In this document: piece by piece, positions 46,163-61,319 of the stretch
Position numbering within the stretch: position 1 is the first letter of the stretch
Layout: the number at the start of each line of letters is the position of its first letter
DNA from: Janthinobacterium psychrotolerans
GTDB lineage: Bacteria > Pseudomonadota > Gammaproteobacteria > Burkholderiales > Burkholderiaceae_D
Direction: 5' to 3'
NCBI RefSeq assembly: GCF_001677885.1
Contig: NZ_LOCQ01000060.1
Span: 62,001-126,000 of the forward strand
DNA: 64,000 nucleotides
Program-made: the position numbers and the translations under genes
The notes under the pieces: generated by a model
The model's input: the letters and a program-made list of their open reading frames with translations, nothing else
Databases searched by the model: none
Told to the model about the DNA's origin: nothing

Positions 46163-48007
46163 TCATGACAGCCCGTTTTGGGTGCGCGACAGCCGGTGCA
46201 GGCGATACAGATGCAGCATGGTGAAATACAGCACGGCCAGCGCCAGCACGGCGCCCAGCTTGATCATGGTGTGCGTTTGCGTGCCCGAGACCTGGCCGGC
46301 CAGCAAAAAGCTGGCGATTGCCGGCGCCAGCACCAGCGGCCAGGAAAACTTCCAGCGCAGGTCGGCAGGGGCGAACAGCATGCCGACGCAGGCCCAGGCA
46401 AACAGCATGGCGCCCAGCACGGTTGCGACCGCCGGTTGCAGGGCCAGCGCAGCGAGGCCAATGGCGGCGCCGGTGACCCACGTCGCGCGCAGACGCGGCA
46501 GCATCGCTTCCGGCCAGCCGCACTGGCCATACAGGCCGTTGGCCGTGCGCAGCGCCAGCACCAGCAGGCAGAACACCAGCATCATGCTGTCGCCGATCGC
46601 CAGCGCGCTTTGTCCCTTGCCGCTCATGAAGATGCTGGCAAACAGCGACAGGCCCACCGCGTAGCCGAACAGGCCTTGCAGCAGGCTGCGATTGGCGGCA
46701 TACGCCAGCAAGGCCAGCACGCACAGCGCGCTGGCGGTGGCCACGCGCAGCGTCGGCGCCGGGCCGGGCGCGAACAGCAGCAGCGAGACGAACATGAAGG
46801 GAATAATCCATCCCAGCTGCAGCAGGCCGGGGCGCGACTGCAAGGCGGGCAGGCGTTCGTCCGTGCGCTCCTTGAAACCTTGCAACTGGTCGAACAGGGC
46901 CGCCGGCCAGCGCAAGGCCAGCATGGCCAGCAGTGCGAAGGCCAGCGCCTGGCAGCCGAACAGGCTCACCTTGCTGCCGACATTATCGAGCTCCATGCCG
47001 GCCACGCTGACCACACCGGCCAGCATGAAATGCAGCGCGAAGCCCAGCGCGGCCGAGTGCAGGGCCGTCTGCCGGAAATAGCGCTTGGAAAAGACCGCAT
47101 GCTCCCAGCGTTCGAACTGCGCGATATCGAGTTTGCAGGCCAGCATTTCGCCGTGATGCCAGCGTATGGTGTACAGCAGTTCGCGCAGCTGCCTGGTGAA
47201 TTTTTGATCGGACAGCTGGCGCGCATAGGCCGATGGCGGCTTTTGCGACATGATGACGTCAAGCCCCGGATAATTCTCGCCAAAGTCGATAAAGTGCATG
47301 AACGACTGGTCGGCCCGGTAGCGCTGCACGGCGCTGCGTACCAGCTCGCCATGGCTGCGCGCCAGGTAGGAAAAGTCGCCGTTCCAGCCCAGCGCGGCAA
47401 ATACGGCGTCGCGCAGGTCGATATTGTAGTTCTCGCTGGCGCAGTAGCGCAGCGCACACAGCTCGAACTCTTCGCGCACGTCGAGCCGCAGCAGGGCAGG
47501 GTCCTGCAGGGTATGGGCCAATGCCGGCTCGGCGCCCAACTGCTGCAACTGGTCGAGGCAGGCCTGCCAGATGCTGGCCGCTTCCTCGGCAGGATCGATC
47601 TCGATGACCCCCCATAGCTCGGGCGGCGGTGGTGGAGGGGTGTCGATGACGCCCCATAGTTCGGCCGGTGGCGCCGGAATCGTGTTTTCGACGATGCCCC
47701 ATAGCTCGGCCGGAGGTGACTCCAGCTTTGTCTCTACCTGTGCTTCCAGCGGCATTTCGACCACCGGTTCAGGCACGGCAACGGGCGCCGCTACCTCAAA
47801 CTCTTCATGTGATTGCGCCAATTCTTCGGCAAAGCGCGGCGCATGGTGCAGCGCGTATTCATACGCGTCGCGCAGCTCCTGGAACGCTTGCGGATCGTCC
47901 TCGGGGCGCGTGACCTTCAGGCGCTTCGCATAGGCGCGCTTGATGGCGCGCTCGTCGCCGGTCGGCTCCGTGCCGAGGATGTGCCATAGACTGCGCCTGC
48001 TGTTCAT
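46163..48007 (-). CDS. J-domain-like polytopic membrane protein, HscC partner
   Basis: 614 residues. Residues 5-55 resemble a J domain (LWHILGTEPTGDERAIKRAYAKRLK, FQELRDAYEYAL), but the HPD tripeptide is replaced by RPEDD. Three PAELWG/PPELWG repeats lie at about residues 99-133 in a Pro-rich linker. A soluble middle domain follows, then about eight to nine membrane helices from residue ~315. Directly follows hscC (TAA then ATG). E. coli HscC also has membrane J-type partners (DjlB, DjlC). It may recruit the chaperone to the inner membrane. Confidence 0.8.
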   Translation of the reverse strand: MNSRRSLWHILGTEPTGDERAIKRAYAKRLKVTRPEDDPQAFQELRDAYEYALHHAPRFAEELAQSHEEFEVAAPVAVPEPVVEMPLEAQVETKLESPPAELWGIVENTIPAPPAELWGVIDTPPPPPPELWGVIEIDPAEEAASIWQACLDQLQQLGAEPALAHTLQDPALLRLDVREEFELCALRYCASENYNIDLRDAVFAALGWNGDFSYLARSHGELVRSAVQRYRADQSFMHFIDFGENYPGLDVIMSQKPPSAYARQLSDQKFTRQLRELLYTIRWHHGEMLACKLDIAQFERWEHAVFSKRYFRQTALHSAALGFALHFMLAGVVSVAGMELDNVGSKVSLFGCQALAFALLAMLALRWPAALFDQLQGFKERTDERLPALQSRPGLLQLGWIIPFMFVSLLLFAPGPAPTLRVATASALCVLALLAYAANRSLLQGLFGYAVGLSLFASIFMSGKGQSALAIGDSMMLVFCLLVLALRTANGLYGQCGWPEAMLPRLRATWVTGAAIGLAALALQPAVATVLGAMLFAWACVGMLFAPADLRWKFSWPLVLAPAIASFLLAGQVSGTQTHTMIKLGAVLALAVLYFTMLHLYRLHRLSRTQNGLS

Positions 48008-49716
48008 TTACAAAAAGCTCTCGCTCTCGACCTGGCGCAGCACCTCGTCGAGGGCCTGGCGCGCCTTGCGGATGGTGGACGGGTCCTGCGTTTCAAGCGC
48101 GGCCTGGAAGTTGGCCGTATGATCGGCCAGGTACTGGCGCACTTCCCCCAGTGACTGTTCGTACAGGCGGTCGGCGCGCGTGACCAGGGTGCGGTTTTCG
48201 ATCTGGTCGCGCGGGTGGATCTTCAGGTCGGCCAGCTCAAGAAAGCGCTGCTCGATCTGCTCCGGCGTCATCACGCCGGCGTTGTCGCTGATGATCATCT
48301 TGTGGCGTTCCTGGGTGGCCAGCACCGTCACTTCGGCTTCCAGCACGCCGCTGATATCGTAGGTAAAGCGCACGTCGATGCCCACTTCGCCGGCCTTTTT
48401 GGCGGGAATCGGGAAGTTGATCTTGCCCAGGAAAACGTTGTCGGCCACCAGGCGCGATTCGCCCTGGTAGATCGCCACATTGATTTCCTTCTGGTTGTCG
48501 TGGATGGTGACGATGTTTTCCGTGCGCGACACCGGCACCACCGAATTGCGCTCGATAATCGGCAGGTAGTGGCCGCCTTCGTACTGGTTCGGGCCCATCT
48601 GGCGTGAAATGCCGATGCCCAGCGAGTAGGGCGCCACGTCCGTCATCACCACTTCGTCGAGCGCCGCGTCGCGCATTTTGAGGCCCGCCTGCACGGCCGC
48701 GCCCAGTGCGATCGCTTCGTCGGGATCGAGGTGGATGGCGGGGAAGCGGCCGAACATGCGCGACACCAGTTTGCGCACCAGCGGCATGCGGGTCGCGCCG
48801 CCGGCCAGCACCACTTCATTGAGTTCGGCGGCGCGGATGGTGGCGTCGCGCAGCGCGCGCTCGACCGGCACGCGCAGGCGCGCCAGCAGCGGTTCGCACA
48901 ACTGCGCCAGCCTGTCTTCGCTGATTTCCCAGCTGTAGTCGGTGTGTTCAAAGCGCGTGTTCATGCGCACCGGCGATTGATCGGACAGCAAGCGCTTGAC
49001 CCGTTCGGCCTCGTCGCGCAGCAACTGCTGCTGGCGCAAATCGAACTGGCGGCTGCCCATCGCCTTCTGTAAACCGCTGTGTTCCAGGAAGGCGTCGACC
49101 AGCACGGTAACGAAGTCTTCACCACCGAGGAAATTGTCGCCGGCCGAGGCGCGCACTTCCATCACGCCTTCGAACAGCTCCAGGATGGACACGTCGAACG
49201 TGCCGCCCCCCAGGTCAAACACGAGAAATTTGCTTTCCTGTTCCTTGTCGCGGATGCCGTAGGCCAGTGCCGCTGCCGTCGGCTCGTTGAGCAAGCGCTC
49301 CACGCGCAAGCCCGCCAGCTGGCCGGCGATGCGCGTGGCCTTGCGCTGCGCATCGCTGAAGTAGGCCGGCACGGTGATGATGGCTTCTTCGACCCTGGTG
49401 CCCAAAAAGGCTTCGGCATCTTCCTTCAGCGCGCGCAGCACCATCGACGACAACTCCTCGGGGCGGAACTGCTGCGTGCCGAGGGTGATCTTCTTTTCGC
49501 TGCCCATGTAGCGCTTGAAGACGGACGCCGTCAGTTGCGGGTGCGTCTGCAGGCGTTCGCGCGCGGCGCGGCCCACCAGCACCGTGCCGTCGTCGTCGAT
49601 GCTGACGCACGATGGCGTCAGGTGCTCGCCCAATGCATTGGGAATGATCGATGCCTTGCCGTCGCGCCAGATGGCGACCAGGCTGTTGGTGGTGCCCAGG
49701 TCGATGCCGATGATCA

Positions 49717-49717
<1 letters not shown>
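48008..49717 (-). CDS. hscC: HscC-type Hsp70 chaperone
   Basis: 569 residues, shorter than DnaK (~640) as for HscC. ATPase motifs GIDLGTTNSLVAIW, NEPTAAALAYG, FDLGGGTFDVSILEL and the hinge ALGAAVQAG are present; the substrate domain is followed by a short C-terminal helix region without the DnaK lid tail. Its start overlaps the parE stop and its stop abuts the J-like membrane protein gene, so all are translated from one message. Specialised role, likely with the J-like neighbour. Confidence 0.92.
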
Positions 49718-51714
<1,997 letters not shown>

Positions 51715-51802
51715 ACGTGTTCAAGCTAAGTAAAGACAGTGGTTGGAACGCCAGGCGCGCTTGCTGTGCGGGGAATAGCCAGATTGACAGCGGCGGCGAT
51801 AA

Positions 51803-51818
51803 CTGTATGAATATACAG
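51803..51818 (-). promoter_or_regulatory. LexA (SOS) box over the parE promoter
   Basis: CTGT-ATGAATAT-ACAG fits the LexA consensus CTGT-N8-ACAG, and the flanks (AA...TA) extend the match. It touches the predicted -10 of the parE promoter, so LexA binding would block it. Confidence 0.75.
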
Positions 51819-51975
51819 TATATCGCGCCTCGCGTCACTGTGGCAGCGCATTGCGGCAGGCCGGGCGTCCTTGTGCGGACGCTCGCGCATTCTATCGTGA
51901 TCGGCGCGCAATGGCGCTACTCCTTGGCAACGATGGTGCGCCGTTCATCTCGCGCCTTGATAGTAATACGCAATT

Positions 51976-51992
51976 TTTACATCCTGTTTACA
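51976..51992 (+). promoter_or_regulatory. KdpE-type binding site upstream of the kdp operon
   Basis: TTTACA-TCCTG-TTTACA direct repeat, followed by CC as in the E. coli kdp promoter (TTTATA-N5-TTTACA). About 85 bases ahead of the first kdp reading frame. Expected to bind phosphorylated KdpE under potassium limitation. Confidence 0.75.
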
Positions 51993-52076
51993 CCGGCCGA
52001 GCCAGTCTTTACGAATTTTTTAGACCCTTCTGGCTAAGCTTCCCCCTGTCAAAAACAAACCTGAATGAGGGTGGGA

Positions 52077-52184
52077 ATGGATCTCGTATACCTGGGCCTG
52101 ATGGCCGTGTTCTATGTCGTGGTGGCCGGCTTTGCCGGCGCCTGCGACCGCCTGGGGCAGCCCCAGCGGAAAGGCGCGCAATGA
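52077..52184 (+). CDS. 35-residue membrane protein at the head of the kdp operon
   Basis: Reads [18 protein letters not shown] then a short basic tail ([13 protein letters not shown]): one membrane helix, inside-positive C-terminus. GAGGGTGGGA lies just upstream. Its stop overlaps the kdpF ATG (ATGA), which supports real translation. Similar tiny proteins occur before kdpF in other bacteria in my recollection; no assigned function. Possibly a second Kdp accessory peptide. Confidence 0.7.
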   Translation: MDLVYLGLMAVFYVVVAGFAGACDRLGQPQRKGAQ

Positions 52185-52270
52185 ACGCCTTTTATGTGCT
52201 GGGCGCCGTGGTCTCGGCCGGCCTGCTGGTCTATCTGCTGGTGGCGCTGCTGAAAGCGGAGGAGCTGTAA
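52181..52270 (+). CDS. kdpF: KdpF, small subunit of the potassium ATPase
   Basis: 29 residues: one helix ([19 protein letters not shown]) ending LKAEEL, the typical KdpF layout. Stabilises the KdpABC complex. Overlaps the preceding micro-gene (ATGA) and kdpA (TAATG). Confidence 0.88.
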   Translation: MNAFYVLGAVVSAGLLVYLLVALLKAEEL

Positions 52271-54083
52271 TGACGACGCAATCGATACTGCTGCTGGTGC
52301 TGTTCCTGGCCGTGCTGCTGGCGGCCGGCTATCCGCTGGGCCTGTACATGGCCAGGGTGGCTGGCGAGGCGCCGATCCGCGGCCTGGGCTGGCTGCAACG
52401 CGGTGAAAATGTGCTCTACCGCCTGGCCGGCGTCAAGGCCGGTGCCGAGCGCGCCATGGGCTGGAAACACTATGCCATCGCGCTGATTGCCTTCAATACC
52501 GTGGGCGCCTTTTTTGTCTATGGCCTGCAGCGCCTGCAGGGCGTGCTGCCCTTCAATCCGCAGGGGCTGCCCGGCGTGAGCGCCGATTCCTCGTTCAATA
52601 CGGCCGTCAGCTTTGTCGCCAACACCAACTGGCAGGGCTATGGCGGCGAGCAGACCATGAGCTACCTGACCCAGTTGCTGGGCCTGGCCTGCCAGAACTT
52701 CTTTTCGGCCGCCACCGGCATCGCCGTGATCTTCGCGCTGGTCAGGGGATTTTCCGCACGCTCGAGCAAATCGATCGGCAATTTCTGGGTCGACCTGGTG
52801 CGCTCCACCCTGTACATCCTGCTGCCGCTGTCGCTGGCCTTGTCCGTCGTCTTCATGGGCGAAGGCGTGATCCAGAATTTTTCACCGTACAAGGAAGTCA
52901 CCCTGCTCGACCAGGTCAGCTATGAAACGCCGAAAGTTGATACCGCCGGCCAGCCGGTACTGGACGCCGCCGGCAAGCCGGTGATGCAGGCGCAGGTCGC
53001 CACCACGCAGGCCATCGCCATGGGCCCGGTGGCATCTCAGGAAGCGATCAAGATGCTGGGCACCAACGGCGGCGGTTTTTTCAACGCCAATTCGGCCCAT
53101 CCGTACGAAAACCCGACGTTCACCTCGAACTTTTTGCAGATGCTGGCCATCTTCCTGATTCCCGCCGGCCTGTGCTTCACCTTTGGCCGCATGGTGGGCG
53201 ACATGCGCCAGGGCTGGGCCGTGCTGGCCGCGATGACGGTGATCTTTGTCGTCATGACGGCCGGCGTGATGCAGGCCGAGCAGCAGGCCAATCCGGCATT
53301 GCAGGCGCTGGGCGTCGACCAGCAGGTCAGCAGCCTGCAGGCGGGCGGCAATATGGAAGGCAAGGAAACGCGCTTCGGCGTCAGTTCGTCGGCCCTGTTT
53401 GCGGCCGTGACGACGGCCGCGTCGTGCGGCGCCGTCAACTCCATGCACGACTCCTACATGCCGCTGGGCGGCATGGTGCCGCTGCTGCTGATGCAGTTCG
53501 GCGAAGTGATCTTCGGTGGCGTGGGCACGGGCCTGTACGGCATGCTGATGTTCGCCATCCTGGCCGTCTTTATCGCCGGCCTGATGATAGGGCGCACCCC
53601 CGAATACCTGGGCAAGAAAATCCAGGCGCATGAAATGAAGATGGTCTCGCTGGCCATCCTGGTCACGCCAGCGCTGGTGCTGGTCGGCACGGCGATCGCC
53701 GTCATGCTCGAACCGGGCAAGGCGGGCGTGGCCAATCCCGGCGCCCACGGTTTCTCGGAAATCCTGTACGCCTTTACCTCGGCCGCCAATAACAACGGCA
53801 GCGCGTTTGCGGGGCTGTCGGCCAATACGCCGTTCTACAACGTGATGCTGGCGATCGCCATGTGGTTTGGCCGCTTTGCCGTGATCGTGCCGGTGCTGGC
53901 CGTGGCAGGGTCGCTGGCCGCCAAGCAGCGCCTGTCGGCCAACGCCGGCACCATGCCCACGCATGGCCCCATGTTCATCGGCCTGCTGATCGGCGTGGTG
54001 ATCCTGGTGGGCGTGCTCAATTATGTTCCTGCGCTGGCCCTGGGCCCTGTCATCGAACACCTCCAACTCTTTACTCAATTACC

Positions 54084-54087
<4 letters not shown>
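52270..54087 (+). CDS. kdpA: KdpA, potassium-binding channel-like subunit
   Basis: 605 residues, about ten to twelve membrane helices. Selectivity-filter-like loops include [29 protein letters not shown] and [11 protein letters not shown]. Inner-membrane subunit that takes potassium from the periplasm. Start shares a base with the kdpF stop; end overlaps kdpB (ATGA). Confidence 0.97.
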
Positions 54088-56150
<2,063 letters not shown>

Positions 56151-56160
56151 AGGAAATAGC

Positions 56161-56736
56161 ATGAATACCATCGTACGTCCCGCCCTGGTGCTGTTTGCTT
56201 CGCTGACCGTGATTTGCGGCGTGCTCTATCCGCTGGCCACCACCGGCATCGGCAAGGTCGTCTTCCCGCAGGAGACCGCTGGCAGCATCGTCGAACACGC
56301 CGGCAAGCCGGTCGGCTCGACCCTGATCGGCCAGTCCTTTACGTCACCCAAATACTTCTGGGGCCGCCCCTCGGCCACCGCGCCGATGGCCAATAACGGC
56401 GCCGGCTCGGGCGGCTCGAACCTGGGGCCGAGCAATCCGGCCCTGGTCGACGCCGTCAAGACGCGCATCGCGGCATTGAAAGAAGCCGACCCCGGCAACA
56501 CGCGCGCCATTCCGGTCGACCTGGTGACGGCGTCGGGCAGCGGCCTGGACCCGGAAATCAGCCTGGCCGCCGCCATCTACCAGGCCCCGCGCGTGGCCCG
56601 CGTGCGCGGCCTGCCTTTGGCGCAAGTGGAAAACGCCATCGCCAAGGCGCAAAAAACCGCCTATGTCGGCTTTTTCGGCGAAGCGCGCGTGAATGTGCTG
56701 GAACTGAATCTGGCGCTGGACGCCGCTGCGCGGTAA
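56161..56736 (+). CDS. kdpC: KdpC, accessory subunit of the potassium ATPase
   Basis: 191 residues. One N-terminal membrane helix (ALVLFASLTVICGVLYPLATTG), then the periplasmic KdpC domain with GQSFTSPKYFWGRPSAT and DLVTASGSGLDPEIS. AAGGAA lies before the ATG. A REP doublet separates it from kdpD. Confidence 0.96.
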   Translation: MNTIVRPALVLFASLTVICGVLYPLATTGIGKVVFPQETAGSIVEHAGKPVGSTLIGQSFTSPKYFWGRPSATAPMANNGAGSGGSNLGPSNPALVDAVKTRIAALKEADPGNTRAIPVDLVTASGSGLDPEISLAAAIYQAPRVARVRGLPLAQVENAIAKAQKTAYVGFFGEARVNVLELNLALDAAAR

Positions 56737-56742
56737 CGGTAG

Positions 56743-56843
56743 GTCGGATTAGCGCTTGCGCGTAATCCGACAACACCACCAGCCCAAGCCAACAATGTTG
56801 TCGGATTACGGCCTGCGGCCTCGGCGGCCCCGCCTAATCCGAC
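56743..56843. repeat. REP-like doublet between kdpC and kdpD
   Basis: Two palindromes in opposite orientation: GTCGGATTA-GCGCTTGCGCG-TAATCCGAC (56743-56771) and GTCGGATTAC...TAATCCGAC (56800-56843). Outer flanks are GTAG and CTAC. It resembles a BIME unit. It may stabilise kdpFABC mRNA and lower kdpDE expression. Confidence 0.88.
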
Positions 56844-56877
56844 CTACGCCCTGTCCCAGGAAGATTAGAATACACCC

Positions 56878-59611
56878 ATGCCCTCCAACGACCACCGCCC
56901 CGATCCCGATGCCCTGCTGGCCCAGGTCCAGGCACAGGAACACAAAGCCACGCGTGGCCGCCTGCGCATCTATTTCGGCGCCTCGGCCGGCGTCGGCAAG
57001 ACCTACGCCATGCTGGCCGCGGCGCGCAAGCTGCTGGCCGATGGCGTCGACGTGCTGGTGGGCGTGGTGGAAACGCACGGGCGCACGGAGACGGCGGCCA
57101 TGCTGGACGGCTTGCCGCAGCTGCCGTTGAAAAGCATCGTCTACCGCGACAAGTCGCTCGGCGAATTCGACCTCGACGCCGCGCTGCTGCGCCAGCCGGC
57201 CGTGATACTGATCGATGAGCTGGCGCACTCGAACGTGGCAGGCTCGCGCCATCCGAAGCGCTGGCACGATGTCGAGGAACTGCTGGCCGCCGGCATCGAC
57301 GTGCTCACCACCGTCAATGTGCAGCACCTCGAAAGCCTGAACGATGTGGTGGGCGGGATTACCGGCGTGCGCGTGGCCGAGACCCTGCCCGACACCGTGT
57401 TCGACCGCGCCGATGAAGTGGTGCTGGTCGATATTCCCGCCGACGAACTGCTGCTGCGCCTGAAAGCGGGCAAGGTGTATCAGCCGCAGCAGGCGCAGCG
57501 CGCGTCGCAGCATTTTTTCCGCAAGGGCAATCTGATCGCCCTGCGCGAGCTGGCGCTGCGCCGCACGGCCGACCGCGTGCAGGACGACGTGCAGGCCTAC
57601 CGGCTGGAAAAATCGATCAACCCGGTCTGGAAGACAGGCGCCGCGCTGCTGGCCTGCGTGGGCCCGCATGCGGGGAGCGAACAGGTGGTGCGCAGCGCGG
57701 CGCGCCTGGCCGGCCAGCTGAACGCCGAATGGCATGCGCTGTATGTGGAAACGCCGCGCTTGCAGCGCCTGCCGGCGCGCGAGCGCGAACGCATACTCAA
57801 TACCCTGAAACTGGCGCAGGACCTGGGTGCGCGTACCGCCATCGTCGCGGCTGACGACATCGCCGGCGCGATCGTCGAGCATGCGCGCGGCGCCAATATC
57901 GCCAAGCTGGTGATGGGACGGCGCCAGGGTGGGCCGCTGGCGCGGCTGTGGCATGCGGCCAGCGCCGCGCGCATCGCCGGCCTGGCGCCCGATATCGATC
58001 TGATCGAAGTGGGCCAGCCGGCGCTCGACGCCGCGCCACGCAAGACTGTCGAGGACGTGCGCATACCCCGTCCCGGACGCGCCTGGCGCTACGGGCTGGC
58101 CGCTGGCGCCAGCCTGGCCACCTCGCTGGCTTCGGTGCCGCTGCTGCCGTATATCGACCTGGCCAATATCGCCATGCTGTCGCTGCTGACGGTGGTGCTG
58201 GTGGCGGTGCGGCTGGGGCGCGGGCCGGCTGCGCTGGCCAGCCTGCTGGGCGTGGCCATTTTTGACTTTGCCTTCGTGCCGCCGCGGTTTTCGTTTGCCG
58301 TGGGCGACTTTCAATATGTGATCACGTTTGGCGTGATGCTGGCCGTGGGCCTGATCACGGGACGCCTGACGGCCGGGTTGCGCTTCCAGGCGCGCGTCGC
58401 CACGCACCGCGAAGCGCGCGCCCGCGCCCTGTACGAGTTTGCGCGCGACTTGTCCGGCGTGCTGCAGACCGAAGAGATTTTCGATATCACGCGGCGCGCC
58501 GTCGAACGCGCTTTTCGCGCCCGCGCCACCTTGCTGCTGCCCGATGACGACGGCCGCCTGCAGGCACCGAAGGATGCCGGCCAGCTCGACCTGGGCATCG
58601 CGCAGTGGGCCTTCGATCGCGCGCAGGCGGCCGGCACCGGCACCGATACCTTGCCCGGCTCCGATATTTTCTATCTGCCCCTGATCGCGCCGATGCGCAC
58701 GCGCGGCCTGCTGGCGCTGCTGCCCCTTGGCGCGCCCCAGCACTCGTCCCAGCACCGGCGCTGGCTGCTGGTGCCGGAACAGCGCCAGCAGCTCGACACC
58801 TTTGCCGCGCTGGCCGCCATTGCCCTCGAACGCGTGCACTATATAACCGTGGCGCAGGGTGCGCTGGTGCAGATGGAGTCCGAACGGCTGCGCAATTCGC
58901 TGCTGGCGGCGCTGTCGCACGACTTGCGCACGCCCTTGACCTCGCTGGTGGGGCTGGCCGAATCGCTGGCGCGCTCAAGCCCGGCCCTGTCGAGCGCGCA
59001 GCTGGACATGGCGCGCTCCTTGCAGTCCGAAACGGTGCGCATGAGCGCCCTGGTGGCCAACCTGCTCGACATGGCGCGCATCGAGAGCGGCCATGTGCGC
59101 CTGAACCTGCAATGGCAGGCGTTCGAAGAGGTGGTGGGCAGTTCCCTGCGCGTCAGCGCCCCGCAACTGGCGCGGCACCAGCTGCGCACGCAGCTCGCGC
59201 CCGACCTGCCTTTGGCGCGCTACGACGCCGTGCTGATCGAGCGCGTGCTGTGCAACCTGCTGGAGAACGCGGCCAAGTACACGCCGTCCGGCAGCACCAT
59301 CACGATTGCCGCCGGCGTGCATGGCCAGTGGCTGCGGGTGACGGTCAGCGACGACGGACCGGGCCTGCCGCCAGGGCGCGAAGAAGCGATCTTTGAAAAA
59401 TTCACGCGCGGCGAACGCGAATCGAACCTGCCCGGCGTGGGACTGGGGCTGGCGATCTGCCGCGCCATCGTCGAAGCGCACGGCGGCACCATTGCCGCGC
59501 AAGTGCCGCTGCCCGCGCGCGGCGCGGCCTTTGTATTGACGCTGCCTTTGGGGACGCCGCCGGCGCCGCCCGAAGAACTGGGCAGCGAACTGACTGACAC
59601 TGGAACACATC

Positions 59612-59619
<8 letters not shown>
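56878..59619 (+). CDS. kdpD: KdpD, potassium/turgor sensor histidine kinase
   Basis: 913 residues, full length. N-terminal KdpD domain with Walker-type GASAGVGKTYAML, a USP-like domain, four membrane helices around residues 400-500, a GAF-like region, then HisKA (LLAALSHDLRTPLTSL) and HATPase (LLENAAKYTPSG, SDDGPGLPPG, GVGLGLAICRAIV). Its last 8 bases overlap kdpE. Phosphorylates KdpE in response to low potassium. Confidence 0.96.
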
Positions 59620-60319
<700 letters not shown>

Positions 60320-60447
60320 AACTTTCTATTCCCCCGCTTTGAAATCAGGCGCCACGTGCGCCGGGGGAGCGTTTTACCCAAAATTTTGCAGCGACGGGCC
60401 AGCTGCGCCATCCCGGCAAAGGCCAACCACCAATGAGAAGTATCACC

Positions 60448-61200
60448 ATGAACAACATCGTATTTGCCATCGCCGCCACCTTTGCTACTTTTTCCTCCGG
60501 CCTGCTCCACGCGCAGGAAGCCAAACCGGACCATGAAGTCAGTTTCAATGTGGCCGGCGTGTCGGACTACCGCTATCGCGGCATCTCGCAAACGCGTTTG
60601 AAGCCGGCGCTGCAGGGCGGTGCCGACTACGTCAACAACCCCACCGGCCTGTATGCGGGCGCCTGGGCCTCGACCATCAAGTGGACCAAGGACGCGGGCG
60701 GCAGCGGCGACGTGGAAGTCGATCTGTATGCGGGCAAGCGCGGCCAGCTCACCGACGATATCGGCTACGACGCCGGCGTGCTGGCCTATGTGTATGCCGA
60801 CAACGGCTTGACACACGTGGCCGGCTTTGCCGATGCGGACACCCAGGAAGTCTATGGCCAGCTGTCGTACGGCCCCGCCTACATCAAGTATTCGCACGCC
60901 GTCTCCAACCTGTTCGGCATCGTCAACAGCAAGAACAGCGGCTACCTCGACCTGGGCGCCAATATCGACCTCGCCAACGGCTGGACCGGCAACCTGCACG
61001 CGGGCCACCAGAAGGTGAAAAACAACGACGCGGCCAGCTATACGGACTGGAAAGTGGGTGTCATGCGCGACTTCGGCGTGCTCACCGGCGCGCTGGCCGT
61101 GATCGGCAGCAATGCCGGCAAGACCGCCTACGCCTCGCCCGTGAATGGCAAATTCATGGGCAAGACGGCGTTGATTTTGACGGTCAGCAAGGTGTTTTGA
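60448..61200 (+). CDS. TorF-type putative outer-membrane porin
   Basis: 250 residues from ATG 60448 (GAGAAG upstream; an ATG five codons earlier is also open). Signal peptide ends LLHAQEA. Then the family block VSFNVAGVSDYRYRGISQT, many alternating beta strands and a C-terminal Phe (ILTVSKVF), as expected for a small outer-membrane barrel (TIGR02001-type). A GC-rich hairpin region between kdpE and this gene may separate it from the kdp operon. Confidence 0.87.
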   Translation: MNNIVFAIAATFATFSSGLLHAQEAKPDHEVSFNVAGVSDYRYRGISQTRLKPALQGGADYVNNPTGLYAGAWASTIKWTKDAGGSGDVEVDLYAGKRGQLTDDIGYDAGVLAYVYADNGLTHVAGFADADTQEVYGQLSYGPAYIKYSHAVSNLFGIVNSKNSGYLDLGANIDLANGWTGNLHAGHQKVKNNDAASYTDWKVGVMRDFGVLTGALAVIGSNAGKTAYASPVNGKFMGKTALILTVSKVF

Positions 61201-61229
61201 ACACCACCGTCCATCGGCCAGTGTTGCAG

Positions 61230-61319
61230 GTCGGATTAGCGGCGGAACGCCGCGTAATCCGACATGATTGTTGGCGTTGCTGGTGTTGTCGGGTTACGGC
61301 GCTTCGCGCCTAACCCGAC
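61230..61319. repeat. REP-like doublet overlapping the 3' end of the DapA-like gene
   Basis: First palindrome GTCGGATTAGCGGCG-GAA-CGCCGC-GTAATCCGAC (61230-61263); second GTCGGGTTAC...GTTAGGCG complement...AACCCGAC (61288-61319). The second covers the last codons and the stop of the DapA-like gene. Same family as the elements at 43703 and 56743. Confidence 0.88.

Larger units (their letters stand above)
51715..52076. promoter_or_regulatory. Divergent parE/kdp regulatory region (362 bp)
   Basis: No convincing gene. Contents: a LexA-like box at 51803-51818, a minus-strand promoter for parE (CTGCCA-18-TATACT, -10 at 51822-51817) and a KdpE-like repeat at 51976-51992. A plus-strand TTGACA at 51784 with TATGAA 16 bases later could give an antisense or leader transcript. 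Confidence 0.65.

Noticed and set aside
51717..52037. Possible 106-residue plus-strand protein in the parE/kdp gap
   Set aside because: Internal ATG lies inside the LexA box, no ribosome site and no family; treated as regulatory DNA.
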